Source: PALSA-610 sp038239145 (GTDB taxonomy: Bacteria; Actinomycetota; Acidimicrobiia; IMCC26256; PALSA-610). Taken from it: a DNA stretch of 64,000 bases. Position numbers and translations under genes: made by a program. The stretch is taken from positions 1 to 64,000 of the forward strand of contig JBBSFB010000003.1 of NCBI GenBank assembly GCA_038239145.1, in the 5' to 3' direction. Of the stretch, positions 42,592 through 50,906 are shown in pieces. Within the stretch, counting starts at the first letter, position 1. Every line of letters begins with the position of its first letter. Below the pieces are notes generated by a model. The model searched no databases. It had not been told where the DNA came from and saw only the letters and a program-made list of their open reading frames with translations.

Positions 42592-42599
42592 GTGTTCGA
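42584..42599. promoter_or_regulatory. LexA-type SOS box over the HNH gene start
   Basis: On the minus strand the sequence TCGAACACATGTTCGC matches the actinobacterial LexA consensus TCGAAC-N4-GTTCGA at 11 of 12 fixed positions. The ATG of the DUF222/HNH gene falls in the N4 spacer, so bound LexA would block initiation directly. Confidence 0.7.
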
Positions 42600-42695
42600 G
42601 TATAGCCGAAAACCCTCGCACACGACGAGTGAACCGACCATTTGCCATCGACGGGTCGGAAGAATACGCGGCCGCGCAGCAGCATCAACCTTGCG

Positions 42696-43454
42696 CTACT
42701 GGAACGCGCCGCCGTCGACACCGATGCGTTGGCCGGTGATGTACGAGGCTTGTTCCGACACGACGAAACGCACCACGTCGGCGACCTCTTCGGGGGAACA
42801 GACGTGACCGAAGGCGCTGCGCGCGTCCATCGAGTGGATGTCGTCCACACCCAGCGCGCCTTTGACCAGCCGGCGACCCATCTCGGTGTCGACCAGACCC
42901 GGCGCGACGACGTTGACATGGACGCCGTTGCGCCGCTCCTCCTTGGCCAAGGTTGCCGACAGTGCTTCGAGCGCGGCTTTCGCCATGTTGTACGGCGCCG
43001 AGTTCGCGGCCATGTGCAACGTCGCCGCGCTGGAGATCATCACGATGTCCCCACGGGCCTGCGTGCGCATCGAGGGCAACACGAGCTTGCTGCACGACCA
43101 CGCGCCAACGGCGTGCGTCCGGATCACGCGGTCGAGCTCGGCCGGATCCGTATCGGCCACCGTCTCGCCCCGTGACGCATTGCCCGCATTGTTGACGAGA
43201 ATGTCGACGTGGCCGAAGTCGGCGACGGCGGCGTTGACCATCGTCTCGCACTGCGCGAAGTCGTCGACCGAGGCCGCGTACGCCCGCGCCCGCCGGCCGA
43301 GTTTCTTGATCTCGGCGACGGTGTCGAGCGCCGCTTCCTCACTGCGCCGGTAGTTCACGGCAATGTCCGCGCCGTCCGCGGCGAGCCCGAGCGCGATCGC
43401 CTTGCCGATCCCGCGGCCGCCGCCGGTCACCAACGCCACCCGTCCTTCGAGCAC
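42696..43454 (-). CDS. short-chain dehydrogenase/reductase (FabG-like)
   Basis: 252 residues, complete classical SDR: VALVTGGGRGIGKAIALGLA, VDILVNNAGNASRGE, catalytic MISSAATLHMAANSAPYNMAKAALEAL (Ser and Tyr-x3-Lys) and ITGQRIGVDGG. NYRRSEEAA after the second strand suggests NADP preference (Arg). GTG at 43454 with GAGGGAG upstream. Downstream of an enoyl-CoA hydratase gene on the same strand. Confidence 0.88.
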   Translation of the reverse strand: MLEGRVALVTGGGRGIGKAIALGLAADGADIAVNYRRSEEAALDTVAEIKKLGRRARAYAASVDDFAQCETMVNAAVADFGHVDILVNNAGNASRGETVADTDPAELDRVIRTHAVGAWSCSKLVLPSMRTQARGDIVMISSAATLHMAANSAPYNMAKAALEALSATLAKEERRNGVHVNVVAPGLVDTEMGRRLVKGALGVDDIHSMDARSAFGHVCSPEEVADVVRFVVSEQASYITGQRIGVDGGAFQ

Positions 43455-43473
43455 CCCGAACTCCCTCTCCGTA

Positions 43474-44280
43474 CTAGCCGTCGGTGAATTGCGCGGGCCG
43501 CTTCTCCGCGAACGCGGCCATCGCTTCGGTCAGGTCGCCGGTGAAGCTCGACAGCACCTGGGTGCGGTTCTCGAGATCGATGCCGGCCTGCAGGCTGCCG
43601 ATCTCGAGCTGGCTCCACATGACCTCTTTGGTCATACGGACACCGAACGGGCTGTTGCCGACAATGAGGGCCGCGGTCTCGAGCGCGGCGTCGACCACGT
43701 CGGCGTCGGGGACGACGCGCGTCACGAGTCCGATGCGGTCGGCTTCGGCGGCGTCGATCAGCCGGCCGGTCAACAGCAGCTCGAACGCGCGTGACGCGCC
43801 GATCAAGCGCGGCAACATCCACGACACGCCGACGTCGCAGCCCGACAGACCGACGCGGATGAAGGCGACGTTGAAGCGGGCCGATTGGGCGGCGATCCGG
43901 ACGTCGCTCGCCAGCGAGAGCGCCAGTCCCCCACCCGAGGCGGCGCCGTTCACTGCGGCGATGATCGGTTGCGGGGCCGAGCGCATCCGCGGCACCAGAC
44001 CGGCAATCATCTTCTGCACGGTCATCCCGGCCTGGGCCCGACCGAGACCCGCGGCGGCCGGGGGACTGGCCCCTTCGGTGAGGTCGAGCCCGGCGCAGAA
44101 CCCGCGCCCCGCGCCGGTCAACACGATGACACGACACGATCGGTCGTTCTCCAGGTCGTCGAACGCGTCGTACAGGCCCCGAACGAGGTCGTAGTTCATC
44201 GCGTTCAGGCGGTCGGGACGATTGAGCGTCACTACCGCGATCCCGGCGCGAGAACGGTCGACGAGCACTGCATCGGCCAT
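43474..44280 (-). CDS. enoyl-CoA hydratase/isomerase family protein
   Basis: 268 residues. VVTLNRPDRLNAMN, oxyanion-hole motifs GAGRGFCAGLDL and AVNGAASGGGLALSLASDVRIA, and LTGRLIDAAEADRIGLV. The second catalytic Glu position is not obvious, since VGLSGCDVGVSW stands in its place, so hydratase activity should not be assumed. ATG at 44280 is 2 bp after the exonuclease stop. Confidence 0.88.
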   Translation of the reverse strand: MADAVLVDRSRAGIAVVTLNRPDRLNAMNYDLVRGLYDAFDDLENDRSCRVIVLTGAGRGFCAGLDLTEGASPPAAAGLGRAQAGMTVQKMIAGLVPRMRSAPQPIIAAVNGAASGGGLALSLASDVRIAAQSARFNVAFIRVGLSGCDVGVSWMLPRLIGASRAFELLLTGRLIDAAEADRIGLVTRVVPDADVVDAALETAALIVGNSPFGVRMTKEVMWSQLEIGSLQAGIDLENRTQVLSSFTGDLTEAMAAFAEKRPAQFTDG

Positions 44281-44282
44281 GG

Positions 44283-45167
44283 CTACGACACTCCTCTTTT
44301 GGTCGCGAGCTTGGCGGCGCGCTCGAGGAGTCTCGGCGATCCGAACCGCGCGGACCAGTCGCCGAGGTCGGGGCGCGGGCCCTTCCATTCCCAGTCGTCG
44401 ACGACTCCGACGGGAGCGTCGATGCGCAACGTCGCCAGCACCTTGAATCGGGCGGCGACCGCGCGTCCGGCCGTGAGGGTTGCCGCGAGCCGCTCCGCGC
44501 CGCGTACTCCCGGTACGTCCCACGAGTGCCAGTCGTCGGGAATGTCTTCGATGTGGTCGAAGCGCGTCAAGAGCGCGGCGGCGGTCTTGGCGCCGAAGCC
44601 GGGGAGCCCGGGGAAGCCATCGGCGGTGTCCCCGACCAGCGCGAGCCAATCGGGGATCGACTCGGGCGACACGCCGTACTTGGCCCGGACGCCGTCGGAG
44701 TCGAGGAGCACGTCCTTGCGCCGGTCGAGCTGAAAGACCTTCCCGCCGACACACTGGCCCATGTCCTTGTCGGGCGTACAGATGATCACCTGCTCGACCC
44801 TGGGATCGTTCGCACCGACCACTGCGGCGGCACCGAGCGCGTCGTCGGCCTCGAACTCGACCATCGGCCACACCGCGACCCCGAGGGCGACGAGGGCGTC
44901 TTCGAGCAGGGTGAACTGGCCCTTGAGCAGCGGATCGATGCCGGACCCGTCCTTGTACGTCTCCCAGAGGTCGTTACGGAACGATTCGATCACATGGTCG
45001 GTCGCGACGCCGAGGTGCGTCGCCCCCTCCTCGAGCATGGTGAGCATGGAGGACACGACCGCGCGGGTGGCGCCGACCTCGATCCCGTCGTCGTCGAGAT
45101 GGCCGGGACGCGGCGCGAGGTACTGGCGGAAGAGCTCGTAGGTTCCGTCGATCAGATGGACTCGCAC
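44283..45167 (-). CDS. 5'-3' exonuclease / flap nuclease (Pol I N-domain type)
   Basis: 294 residues. Metal-site acidics appear as LIDGTYELFRQ, VEFEADDALGAAA, ICTPDKDMGQCV and LVGDTADGFPGLPGFGAKTAAALL (helix-3-turn motif). It is the stand-alone form lacking a polymerase domain. Role likely in removal of RNA primers or flaps. GTG start at 45167. Confidence 0.9.
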   Translation of the reverse strand: MRVHLIDGTYELFRQYLAPRPGHLDDDGIEVGATRAVVSSMLTMLEEGATHLGVATDHVIESFRNDLWETYKDGSGIDPLLKGQFTLLEDALVALGVAVWPMVEFEADDALGAAAVVGANDPRVEQVIICTPDKDMGQCVGGKVFQLDRRKDVLLDSDGVRAKYGVSPESIPDWLALVGDTADGFPGLPGFGAKTAAALLTRFDHIEDIPDDWHSWDVPGVRGAERLAATLTAGRAVAARFKVLATLRIDAPVGVVDDWEWKGPRPDLGDWSARFGSPRLLERAAKLATKRGVS

Positions 45168-45208
45168 CAGCCGAGCCTGTCATATGCGGCGATTGGCCGG
45201 AGCACGAA

Positions 45209-45496
45209 ATGTCACACGCGGTACATCCTCTCCGTCCGGTGGCCGACAACTCACTGGTGACCAGGGGGCGGGACGTCCGAGATTCTGGGATCAACCGGGC
45301 CGCGCTGGCGTACAGCCTGCTGCCCGTCACCTTCGCCGATGCCGTCAACGAACACCTCTCGATCTCGGAACGGCAGAAGCTGCGGGAGGCGACGGCCCGT
45401 TTCAAGGACGCCGGCGACCAGGCCCGCGTCGACGCGGTCCGGGGCGTCCACGTCCTCGAACGCATCGCGCGCCGGGACGCGCTCGAGTGGTCGTGA
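45209..45496 (+). CDS. small protein, possibly FliG-like fragment
   Basis: 95 residues, MSHAVHPLRPVADNSLV then RAALAYSLLPVTFADAVNEHLSISERQKLREATARFKD. The LSLLP...LS..ER.KLR pattern loosely resembles FliG-type helical domains, but no flagellar gene is in the window. The stop overlaps the next small reading frame as GTGA. I cannot assign a function. Confidence 0.55.
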   Translation: MSHAVHPLRPVADNSLVTRGRDVRDSGINRAALAYSLLPVTFADAVNEHLSISERQKLREATARFKDAGDQARVDAVRGVHVLERIARRDALEWS

Positions 45497-45693
45497 CGCT
45501 CTGCCACCACCGGGAGGATGTCCGCCAGGAGCTCTGGGATCAGCTCGCCCCCGAGACCCGCGCCTTCGTGCTCCCCCGGCTCGATCAGGTGCACCTCACA
45601 AGCGCAGTAAGCACGCGTGAGTACGCGCGCGACATGAACGCGAGGTTGCTGCGGGCATCCCACCCACGCGCCAACGCGTTCCGCTCGGCGTAA
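45493..45693 (+). CDS. small protein of unknown function
   Basis: 66 residues from a GTG overlapping the upstream stop (GTGA). VTLCHHREDVRQELWDQLAPETRAFVLPRLDQVHL is helical and resembles the helical-repeat style of its neighbour, so the pair may once have been one gene. It ends directly against the convergent ctaA stop with no gap. Confidence 0.5.
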   Translation: MTLCHHREDVRQELWDQLAPETRAFVLPRLDQVHLTSAVSTREYARDMNARLLRASHPRANAFRSA

Positions 45694-46635
45694 CTACAGC
45701 GAGCGGGCGACGGCGACGATCGGAGCCGGCGCGAGGTCGAGCGGCTCGAGGTGGGGTCCGTCGTCGCAGACGCGCAGCTCGAGCAACAACTGCTGGACGC
45801 ACGTGAACACGCACACCGCGCCGAAGACGTGGAACCCGACGAGCACCGCGGGAATCCGGTCGAAGTACTGCACGTAGCCCAGCACTCCTTGCGCCGCCAT
45901 CACCGCGACCGTGAGCGACGCGACGTTGAGCACGCGCCGGGGCGCGTGAGCGCGTGCGAGGATCACGACGAGCACCAGCGTGAGCGTGACGAGCACGTCG
46001 ACGGAGATCCCGTGCACGCGCGCGACATCGCCGAGCGGGAAGCCGAGCCGGCGCGCCTGCGCGTCGCCGCCGTGCGGCCCGGCGGCAGTGACGAGTGTGC
46101 CGACGATGACGACCCAGATCGTCAGTGCGTAGACGACCCGGGCGAGATTTGCGGTGTTGTTCGGGACCGCGAGCAGGCGCGGTCCGTCGGGGTTGCGGGC
46201 CCGGTGGTTCATCACGAGTGCGACCCCGATGAGCCCGATCGCGAGCAGGAAATGACCGGTCACGCTCACCCACGCCAGCTTCACCTTCACCGAGATCCCA
46301 CCGAGCACCGCTTCGGCCCAAAAGAGGCCGAACAGCACCCACGCGAGCCGGACGAGATCGCTGCGCTTCGGTCGCAGGAGGTACGCGCCGAGGAGCGCGA
46401 AACCGATCGGCACCCCGATCGCGCCGGAGAAGATGCGGTTGAGTTGCTCGATGGCCGCGTGGTGGGTCGAGACGTCGACGAGCTTGGTCGAGCTGCATGC
46501 CGGCCAGTCGGCGCAACCGAGACCCGAGTTCGTGAGTCGCACCACTGCGCCGCTCACGATCAGCGCCGCGAGCAGTATCACGTTGGCCAGCGTCAGGCGA
46601 CGCAACGCCACGGACGTCAGGTGGGGCCCGCGCAT
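45694..46635 (-). CDS. ctaA: heme A synthase CtaA (COX15 family)
   Basis: 313 residues, eight predicted membrane helices. GAVVRLTNSGLGCADWPAC, THHAAIEQLNRIFSG, WVSVTGHFLLAIGL and VARVHGISVDVL and VGFHVFGAVCVF supply the conserved His residues. It oxidises the C8 methyl of heme O from CtaB to heme A for cytochrome aa3 oxidase. ATG at 46635, leaderless promoter TACACT upstream. Confidence 0.94.
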   Translation of the reverse strand: MRGPHLTSVALRRLTLANVILLAALIVSGAVVRLTNSGLGCADWPACSSTKLVDVSTHHAAIEQLNRIFSGAIGVPIGFALLGAYLLRPKRSDLVRLAWVLFGLFWAEAVLGGISVKVKLAWVSVTGHFLLAIGLIGVALVMNHRARNPDGPRLLAVPNNTANLARVVYALTIWVVIVGTLVTAAGPHGGDAQARRLGFPLGDVARVHGISVDVLVTLTLVLVVILARAHAPRRVLNVASLTVAVMAAQGVLGYVQYFDRIPAVLVGFHVFGAVCVFTCVQQLLLELRVCDDGPHLEPLDLAPAPIVAVARSL

Positions 46636-46642
46636 CGGTGCA

Positions 46643-46648
46643 AGTGTA
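46643..46648 (-). promoter_or_regulatory. -10 element TACACT for ctaA
   Basis: TACACT (minus) ends 7 nt before the ATG at 46635. Confidence 0.5.
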
Positions 46649-46700
46649 GGAATGCCCGTCCCGGTTGCACCGACCGGGCCCGCTGGGGTCGACTATCTCC

Positions 46701-47603
46701 ATGCCCACCGCCCCGTCGTACGACGAGTTTGCTCTCTTCCACGAGAACGCCGAGGAGTTCGGGATTCCCTGGGGCGGACCGCCGGTCGTGCGCCGCGTCG
46801 AGGTGGCGACGAGTGGTGGCGTGATCAGCGCGTTGAAGTGGGGTGACGCCGACCCGGAGCTCGCGCTCGTGCACGGCGGTGCTCAGAACGCGCACACCTG
46901 GGACACAGTTGCTCTCGCGCTGGGCCGGCCCCTCGTCGCGATCGACCTTCCCGGCCACGGGCACTCCGCCCACCGCGACGACCACGCGTACTGGCCCGCG
47001 CACAACGCGGTCTCGCTGGAAGAAGCGGTGCGCGCGCTCGCGCCGAACGCGCGGGTTGTCGTCGGGATGTCGCTCGGGGGGCTGTCGGTGCTGGCCCTCG
47101 CCGACCGCGCGCCCGACGTGGTGCGCCGGCTCGTACTCGTCGATGTGACCCCGGGCGTGAACCGCGAGAAGTCGTCCGCGATCGCTCAGTTCATCGACGG
47201 TCCGGAGTACTTCGAGAGCTTCGATGAGATCCTGAATCGCACGGTGCAGTTCAACCCGACGCGCTCCGAGTCGTCGCTGCGGCGTGGGATCCTCCACAAC
47301 GCGGTCGAGGCCGACGACGGTCGTTGGCGCTGGCGTTACGACCTCCCCCGGCGGGGATCCGGCGAGGGCGCCGACGGTCAGGTGCTGCCCGGCCTCGACA
47401 ACCTTTGGGACGCGGTCGAGCGCGTGACGGTGCCCTTCGTGGTGGTTCGGGGGAGCACATCGCCCGTCGTCGACGACGCCGACATCGCCGAAGTGCTGCG
47501 GAGAAATCCTGCGGCTCGCATCGTCGTGGTCGACGGGGCCGGTCACAGCGTCCAGGGAGACAAGCCGCGGGAGCTTGCCGAGATCCTGAGCGGGTTGCTC
47601 TAA
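46701..47603 (+). CDS. alpha/beta hydrolase
   Basis: 300 residues. VHGGAQNAHTWD oxyanion region, nucleophile elbow VGMSLGG (Ser), and the catalytic His in DGAGHSVQGDKP; the acid is likely the Asp of VVVRGSTSPVVDD. Substrate unknown. ATG at 46701 preferred over 46665 because the conserved core starts about 40 residues later. Confidence 0.85.
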   Translation: MPTAPSYDEFALFHENAEEFGIPWGGPPVVRRVEVATSGGVISALKWGDADPELALVHGGAQNAHTWDTVALALGRPLVAIDLPGHGHSAHRDDHAYWPAHNAVSLEEAVRALAPNARVVVGMSLGGLSVLALADRAPDVVRRLVLVDVTPGVNREKSSAIAQFIDGPEYFESFDEILNRTVQFNPTRSESSLRRGILHNAVEADDGRWRWRYDLPRRGSGEGADGQVLPGLDNLWDAVERVTVPFVVVRGSTSPVVDDADIAEVLRRNPAARIVVVDGAGHSVQGDKPRELAEILSGLL

Positions 47604-47606
47604 GGT
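47601..47606 (+). promoter_or_regulatory. -10 element TAAGGT for the 47614 gene
   Basis: TAAGGT ends 7 nt before the ATG at 47614 and starts with the hydrolase stop codon TAA. Confidence 0.45.
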
Positions 47607-47613
47607 CGCCGCC

Positions 47614-48321
47614 ATGCTCGATCCGCTTCCCGATTCTTTCGTCGCGGCCCGCGACGGGTTGCACGCACTCGCCGAGCACGTCCTCGCGCCCGCCCGCTAC
47701 CGCGCCGACGGGCACATCGGTCTGGTCCCCACCGCGAACGGATTCGGGACGCCTTCGTTCGGCGAGGGCGAGCGGGTCCGGGTCGACGGGATCGAGCTGG
47801 TCCACGAGCGGCCGGGAACGGTGACGCGGGTCGGGATCACGACGCTCGGAGTCGCGGCCCAGTTCATCGGGGTCGCCCTGGGCGAGCCGACCGGCATGTA
47901 CACCCCGACGACCCCGTGCTCGCCTGACTTGGCGATCGGGCTCGATGCCGATTCCGCCCGGGCCCTGGCCGCTTGGATCGCCCTCGGCGACTCGGTCCTC
48001 AACGAGCTTCGGGAGACCTACGCCGCGCACGACCCGATCCCGGTCACGCTCTGGCCCGAGCATTTCGATCTCGCCTGCTCCCTTGGCGACGAGCAGGCGG
48101 GCACGCGTGCGAACTACGGCGCGTCGCCCGGCGACGAGGCCATCGCGCAGCCATACCTCTACGTCGGCCCGTTCGAGGCGTCGCGGCGTACGGGCGCGTT
48201 CGGGATGTACCCGTTCGGCGCGGCGATCACCTACGAGGAGCTGAACGCGGCCGGCGACTCGAAGGGCGCCGCGCTCGACTTCCTCCTCGAAGGTGCTGCG
48301 CTGCTCCTCGGCCAGCCCTGA
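47614..48321 (+). CDS. hypothetical protein
   Basis: 235 residues, soluble, beginning MLDPLPDSFVAARDGLHALAEHVL. Distinctive segments are RADGHIGLVPTANGFGTPSFG, GMYTPTTPCSPD, PVTLWPEHFDLAC and YLYVGPF. The WPEHFD segment with acidic and His residues could bind a metal. I do not recognise the family. Confidence 0.7.
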   Translation: MLDPLPDSFVAARDGLHALAEHVLAPARYRADGHIGLVPTANGFGTPSFGEGERVRVDGIELVHERPGTVTRVGITTLGVAAQFIGVALGEPTGMYTPTTPCSPDLAIGLDADSARALAAWIALGDSVLNELRETYAAHDPIPVTLWPEHFDLACSLGDEQAGTRANYGASPGDEAIAQPYLYVGPFEASRRTGAFGMYPFGAAITYEELNAAGDSKGAALDFLLEGAALLLGQP

Positions 48322-48335
48322 GCCCGGAGAAGTTC

Positions 48336-48341
48336 TACGCT
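48336..48341 (+). promoter_or_regulatory. -10 element TACGCT for the HD-domain gene
   Basis: TACGCT ends 6 nt before the ATG at 48348. Confidence 0.5.
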
Positions 48342-48347
48342 GTGAAC

Positions 48348-48893
48348 ATGGCGCAGACCTTCACCCGCATGGACGAATCGACCGCCGAGCAGTGGGCGGT
48401 CATCGGTAAGGAGACCTCCGAGCACCAGGATCGGGTCGCCGAGAGCGTGCTCGCGCTGTTGCGGTCGCTGGCGGCAATCACCGACGGCTTCGCGGTCGAC
48501 CAGCTCACGCACTCGTTGCAGACTGCGACGCGCGCCGAGCGTGCCGGTGCGAACGACGAGGTCGTGTTCGCGTCGCTGCTGCACGACATCGGCAAGGCGG
48601 TCAGCGTGCCGAACCACCCCGAGATCGCGGCCGCCATCATCAAGCCCTACGTGAGCGCCGACGTGTACAACATGATCCGCGTCCACCAGGACTTTCAGGG
48701 CCGGCACTACTACCAGCACTTCGGCGGCAATCCCGACGCCCGCGCAAAGTACGAAGGCGAGCCGTGGTTCGACATCGCGGCGCAGTTCGCCGACGAATGG
48801 GACCAGGTCGCTTTCGATCCCGACTACGACACGTTGCCGCTCGAGCACTTCGAACCGCTCGTGCGCGCCCGGTGCGCGAAGGCGAGCTTCTAG
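48348..48893 (+). CDS. HD-domain protein (phosphonate/inositol oxygenase-like HD)
   Basis: 181 residues. The HD motif is LLHDIGKAVSVPNHPEIAAAII, followed by VHQDFQGRHYYQHFG, supplying extra His ligands as in mixed-valence di-iron HD oxygenases of the PhnZ/MIOX group; a simple HD phosphohydrolase is equally possible. ATG at 48348. Confidence 0.8.
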   Translation: MAQTFTRMDESTAEQWAVIGKETSEHQDRVAESVLALLRSLAAITDGFAVDQLTHSLQTATRAERAGANDEVVFASLLHDIGKAVSVPNHPEIAAAIIKPYVSADVYNMIRVHQDFQGRHYYQHFGGNPDARAKYEGEPWFDIAAQFADEWDQVAFDPDYDTLPLEHFEPLVRARCAKASF

Positions 48894-48912
48894 CCTTCTC
48901 GCGGTTTCGCCA

Positions 48913-49185
48913 TCAGGCCGCTTCGTCGTGGTTGCCACCGTCGGTCCGGTAACGGATCGCCTCCTGCTTGTGGCGCATCGCCACCGGACGCTGGTCCACG
49001 GGCACGCCTTGGCGTGGGAACACGACCGGTTGGCGAATCCCAGCGCGGGCCGCGCCCCATCCGGCACGCTTGGCCTCGGCCTCGCGGTCGGGACCCGAAC
49101 GCGTCGCGTCGCTCGTGTCGACGACTGCACCCTGAATCGCGGTCACGCCCTTCGAGCCGACCGCCTGCACTCCGGTAACCATCAT
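48913..49185 (-). CDS. hypothetical protein
   Basis: 90 residues, MMVTGVQAVGSKGVTAIQGAV then a charged middle (DREAEAKRAGWGAA) and tail RHKQEAIRYRTDG. Codon third positions are strongly G/C, and it fills the gap between convergent HD and SDR genes, which favours a real gene over chance; start at the ATG at 49185 or the ATG at 49182. No known family. Confidence 0.5.
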   Translation of the reverse strand: MMVTGVQAVGSKGVTAIQGAVVDTSDATRSGPDREAEAKRAGWGAARAGIRQPVVFPRQGVPVDQRPVAMRHKQEAIRYRTDGGNHDEAA

Positions 49186-49311
49186 GGGCCGCTCCGGCCC
49201 ACCCGAGAACTCATCGGCATCGGCGGCGGGGATTCTTGAGGGCGGCGGCTGAGTGTGACGAACGGCTTCCTCGGGTTGCGCCGGCCCGGGTCCGGCGTCT
49301 CTGATGGGCGG

Positions 49312-50106
49312 ATGCTGCTGCAGGACAAGGTCGTCATCGTCTCGGGTGTGGGTCCGGGTTTGGGTCAGGCGAACGCGCGGGCGCTGGCCCGGGAGGGCGC
49401 GACCGTGGTGCTCGCGGCCCGCAACGCCGAGTACCTCACCCAGGTCCAGAAGGAGATCGAGGACTCCGGGGGCAAGGCACTCGCTTTGCCAACCAACCTC
49501 GTCGACGCCGAGGCGGTGAAATCCCTGGTCGACGGCACCATCGCGACCTACGGCCGCCTCGACGGGCTCGTCAATAACGCGTTCCGCATGGACACGTTCG
49601 AGACGTTCGAAGGCGTCGATCTCACGAAGTGGCGCAAGATCTTCGAGGTCAACGTGTGGGGCGCGCTCGGCCTGACCCAGGCGTGCATCCCTCACCTCAA
49701 GAACGCGGCGGCCGAAACCGGTGACGCGTCGGTGGTGTTCATCATCTCGATGAGCATGCGCAACATCCGGGCGCTCGAGGGCGGCTATTCGTCGTCGAAA
49801 GCCGCCGTGCAGACCGCCGCCAAGACGATGGCCGTGGAGCTCGGGCCGACCGGGGTGCGGGTGAACTGCGTCGCGCCGGGATGGATCGGCGGGCCGAACG
49901 TCGAGACGTTCATCGGCTGGGAATCAGAGTCCCGCGGCATCTCCCGCGACGACGTCCGAGCGGAGATCGAGGGCCGGATCCCCCTCCGGCTCATCCCACC
50001 TCAGGACGACATCGCCAACAGCGTCGTGTTCTTCGTGTCGCCATGGTCGAAGGTCGTGACCGGCCAGACGCTCGACGTCAACGGCGGTGAATTCCTTGGC
50101 GCCTGA
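49312..50106 (+). CDS. short-chain dehydrogenase/reductase
   Basis: 264 residues. VVIVSGVGPGLGQANARALA replaces the usual TGGxxGxG by SGVGPGLG, LVNNAFRMDTFE, and catalytic GGYSSSKAAVQTAAK; QTLDVNGGEFLGA at the end. ATG at 49312 is favoured over upstream GTG codons. The next SDR overlaps its last 20 bases. Confidence 0.87.
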   Translation: MLLQDKVVIVSGVGPGLGQANARALAREGATVVLAARNAEYLTQVQKEIEDSGGKALALPTNLVDAEAVKSLVDGTIATYGRLDGLVNNAFRMDTFETFEGVDLTKWRKIFEVNVWGALGLTQACIPHLKNAAAETGDASVVFIISMSMRNIRALEGGYSSSKAAVQTAAKTMAVELGPTGVRVNCVAPGWIGGPNVETFIGWESESRGISRDDVRAEIEGRIPLRLIPPQDDIANSVVFFVSPWSKVVTGQTLDVNGGEFLGA

Positions 50107-50887
50107 TGACGCGGAGCGCGTTGCGGTCGTCACCGGGGCTTCGGCGGGCATCGGTCGCGCGATCGCGGTTGGTCTCGGCGGGCTCGGTTGGACCGTGGGC
50201 CTCGGCGCGCGCCGCGTCGCGCAACTCGACGAGACCGCGAAGCTCGTCGCCGAGGTGGGGGGTACTCCCCTCGTCCACGCGCTCGACGTCACCGATTCCG
50301 CGTCGATCGACGCGTTCTGCGCGCACATCGACGCGAACGCGGCAACGATCGACGTGCTCGTCAACAACGCCGGCACCGCATTGCCGGGTTCGATCCACGA
50401 GATGGAAGACGACGACCACCGTCGCATCGTCGAGACCAACCTGCTCGGCCCGATCCTGCTGACGCGGCGGGTGGTGTCACGTTTACGCGCCGGCGGACGA
50501 GGCGGCGACGTCGTGTTCATCTCCTCCGACGCGACCCAGCAGAAACGTCCCCACCTCGCGACCTACCTCTCGACCAAGGCCGGGCTGGAGGCGTTCGCCC
50601 AGACCCTCGCGCTCGAGTCCGAAGGGGTTGGTGTGCGGTCGTCGGTCGTCAGGGTCGGACCGACACTCACCGGTTTCGCCGACGACTGGGACCTCGCGAT
50701 CTTCGAGGAGCTGATGCCTCGCTGGCAACGGTTCGGGATCCAGCGTCACTTCAACACGATGCAACCCGAAGACGTCGCCCGCGCCGTCGTGACCGTCGTC
50801 ACCGCTCCCCCGCACATGTGGATGCCGATCATCGAGCTGCAGCCGAATCCGCCGTTCGACGAGGAGCGCGCGCCCGACGGCGCCTGA
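50087..50887 (+). CDS. short-chain dehydrogenase/reductase
   Basis: 266 residues from a GTG within the end of the previous SDR gene. VAVVTGASAGIGRAIAVGLGG, IDVLVNNAGTALPGSI, catalytic FISSDATQQKRPHLATYLSTKAGLEAF. The C-terminus lacks the usual GG cofactor loop and reads MPIIELQPNPPFDEE, as in cytoplasmic SDRs with altered substrate pockets. Coupled to the SDR upstream. Confidence 0.87.
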   Translation: MNSLAPDDAERVAVVTGASAGIGRAIAVGLGGLGWTVGLGARRVAQLDETAKLVAEVGGTPLVHALDVTDSASIDAFCAHIDANAATIDVLVNNAGTALPGSIHEMEDDDHRRIVETNLLGPILLTRRVVSRLRAGGRGGDVVFISSDATQQKRPHLATYLSTKAGLEAFAQTLALESEGVGVRSSVVRVGPTLTGFADDWDLAIFEELMPRWQRFGIQRHFNTMQPEDVARAVVTVVTAPPHMWMPIIELQPNPPFDEERAPDGA

Positions 50888-50906
50888 CTCGGTTTGGGGG
50901 TGGGTG

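Noticed and set aside
48928..49239. Plus-strand 103-residue frame
   Set aside because: Sequence is Arg/His-rich and protein-like features are on the opposite strand (48913-49185).
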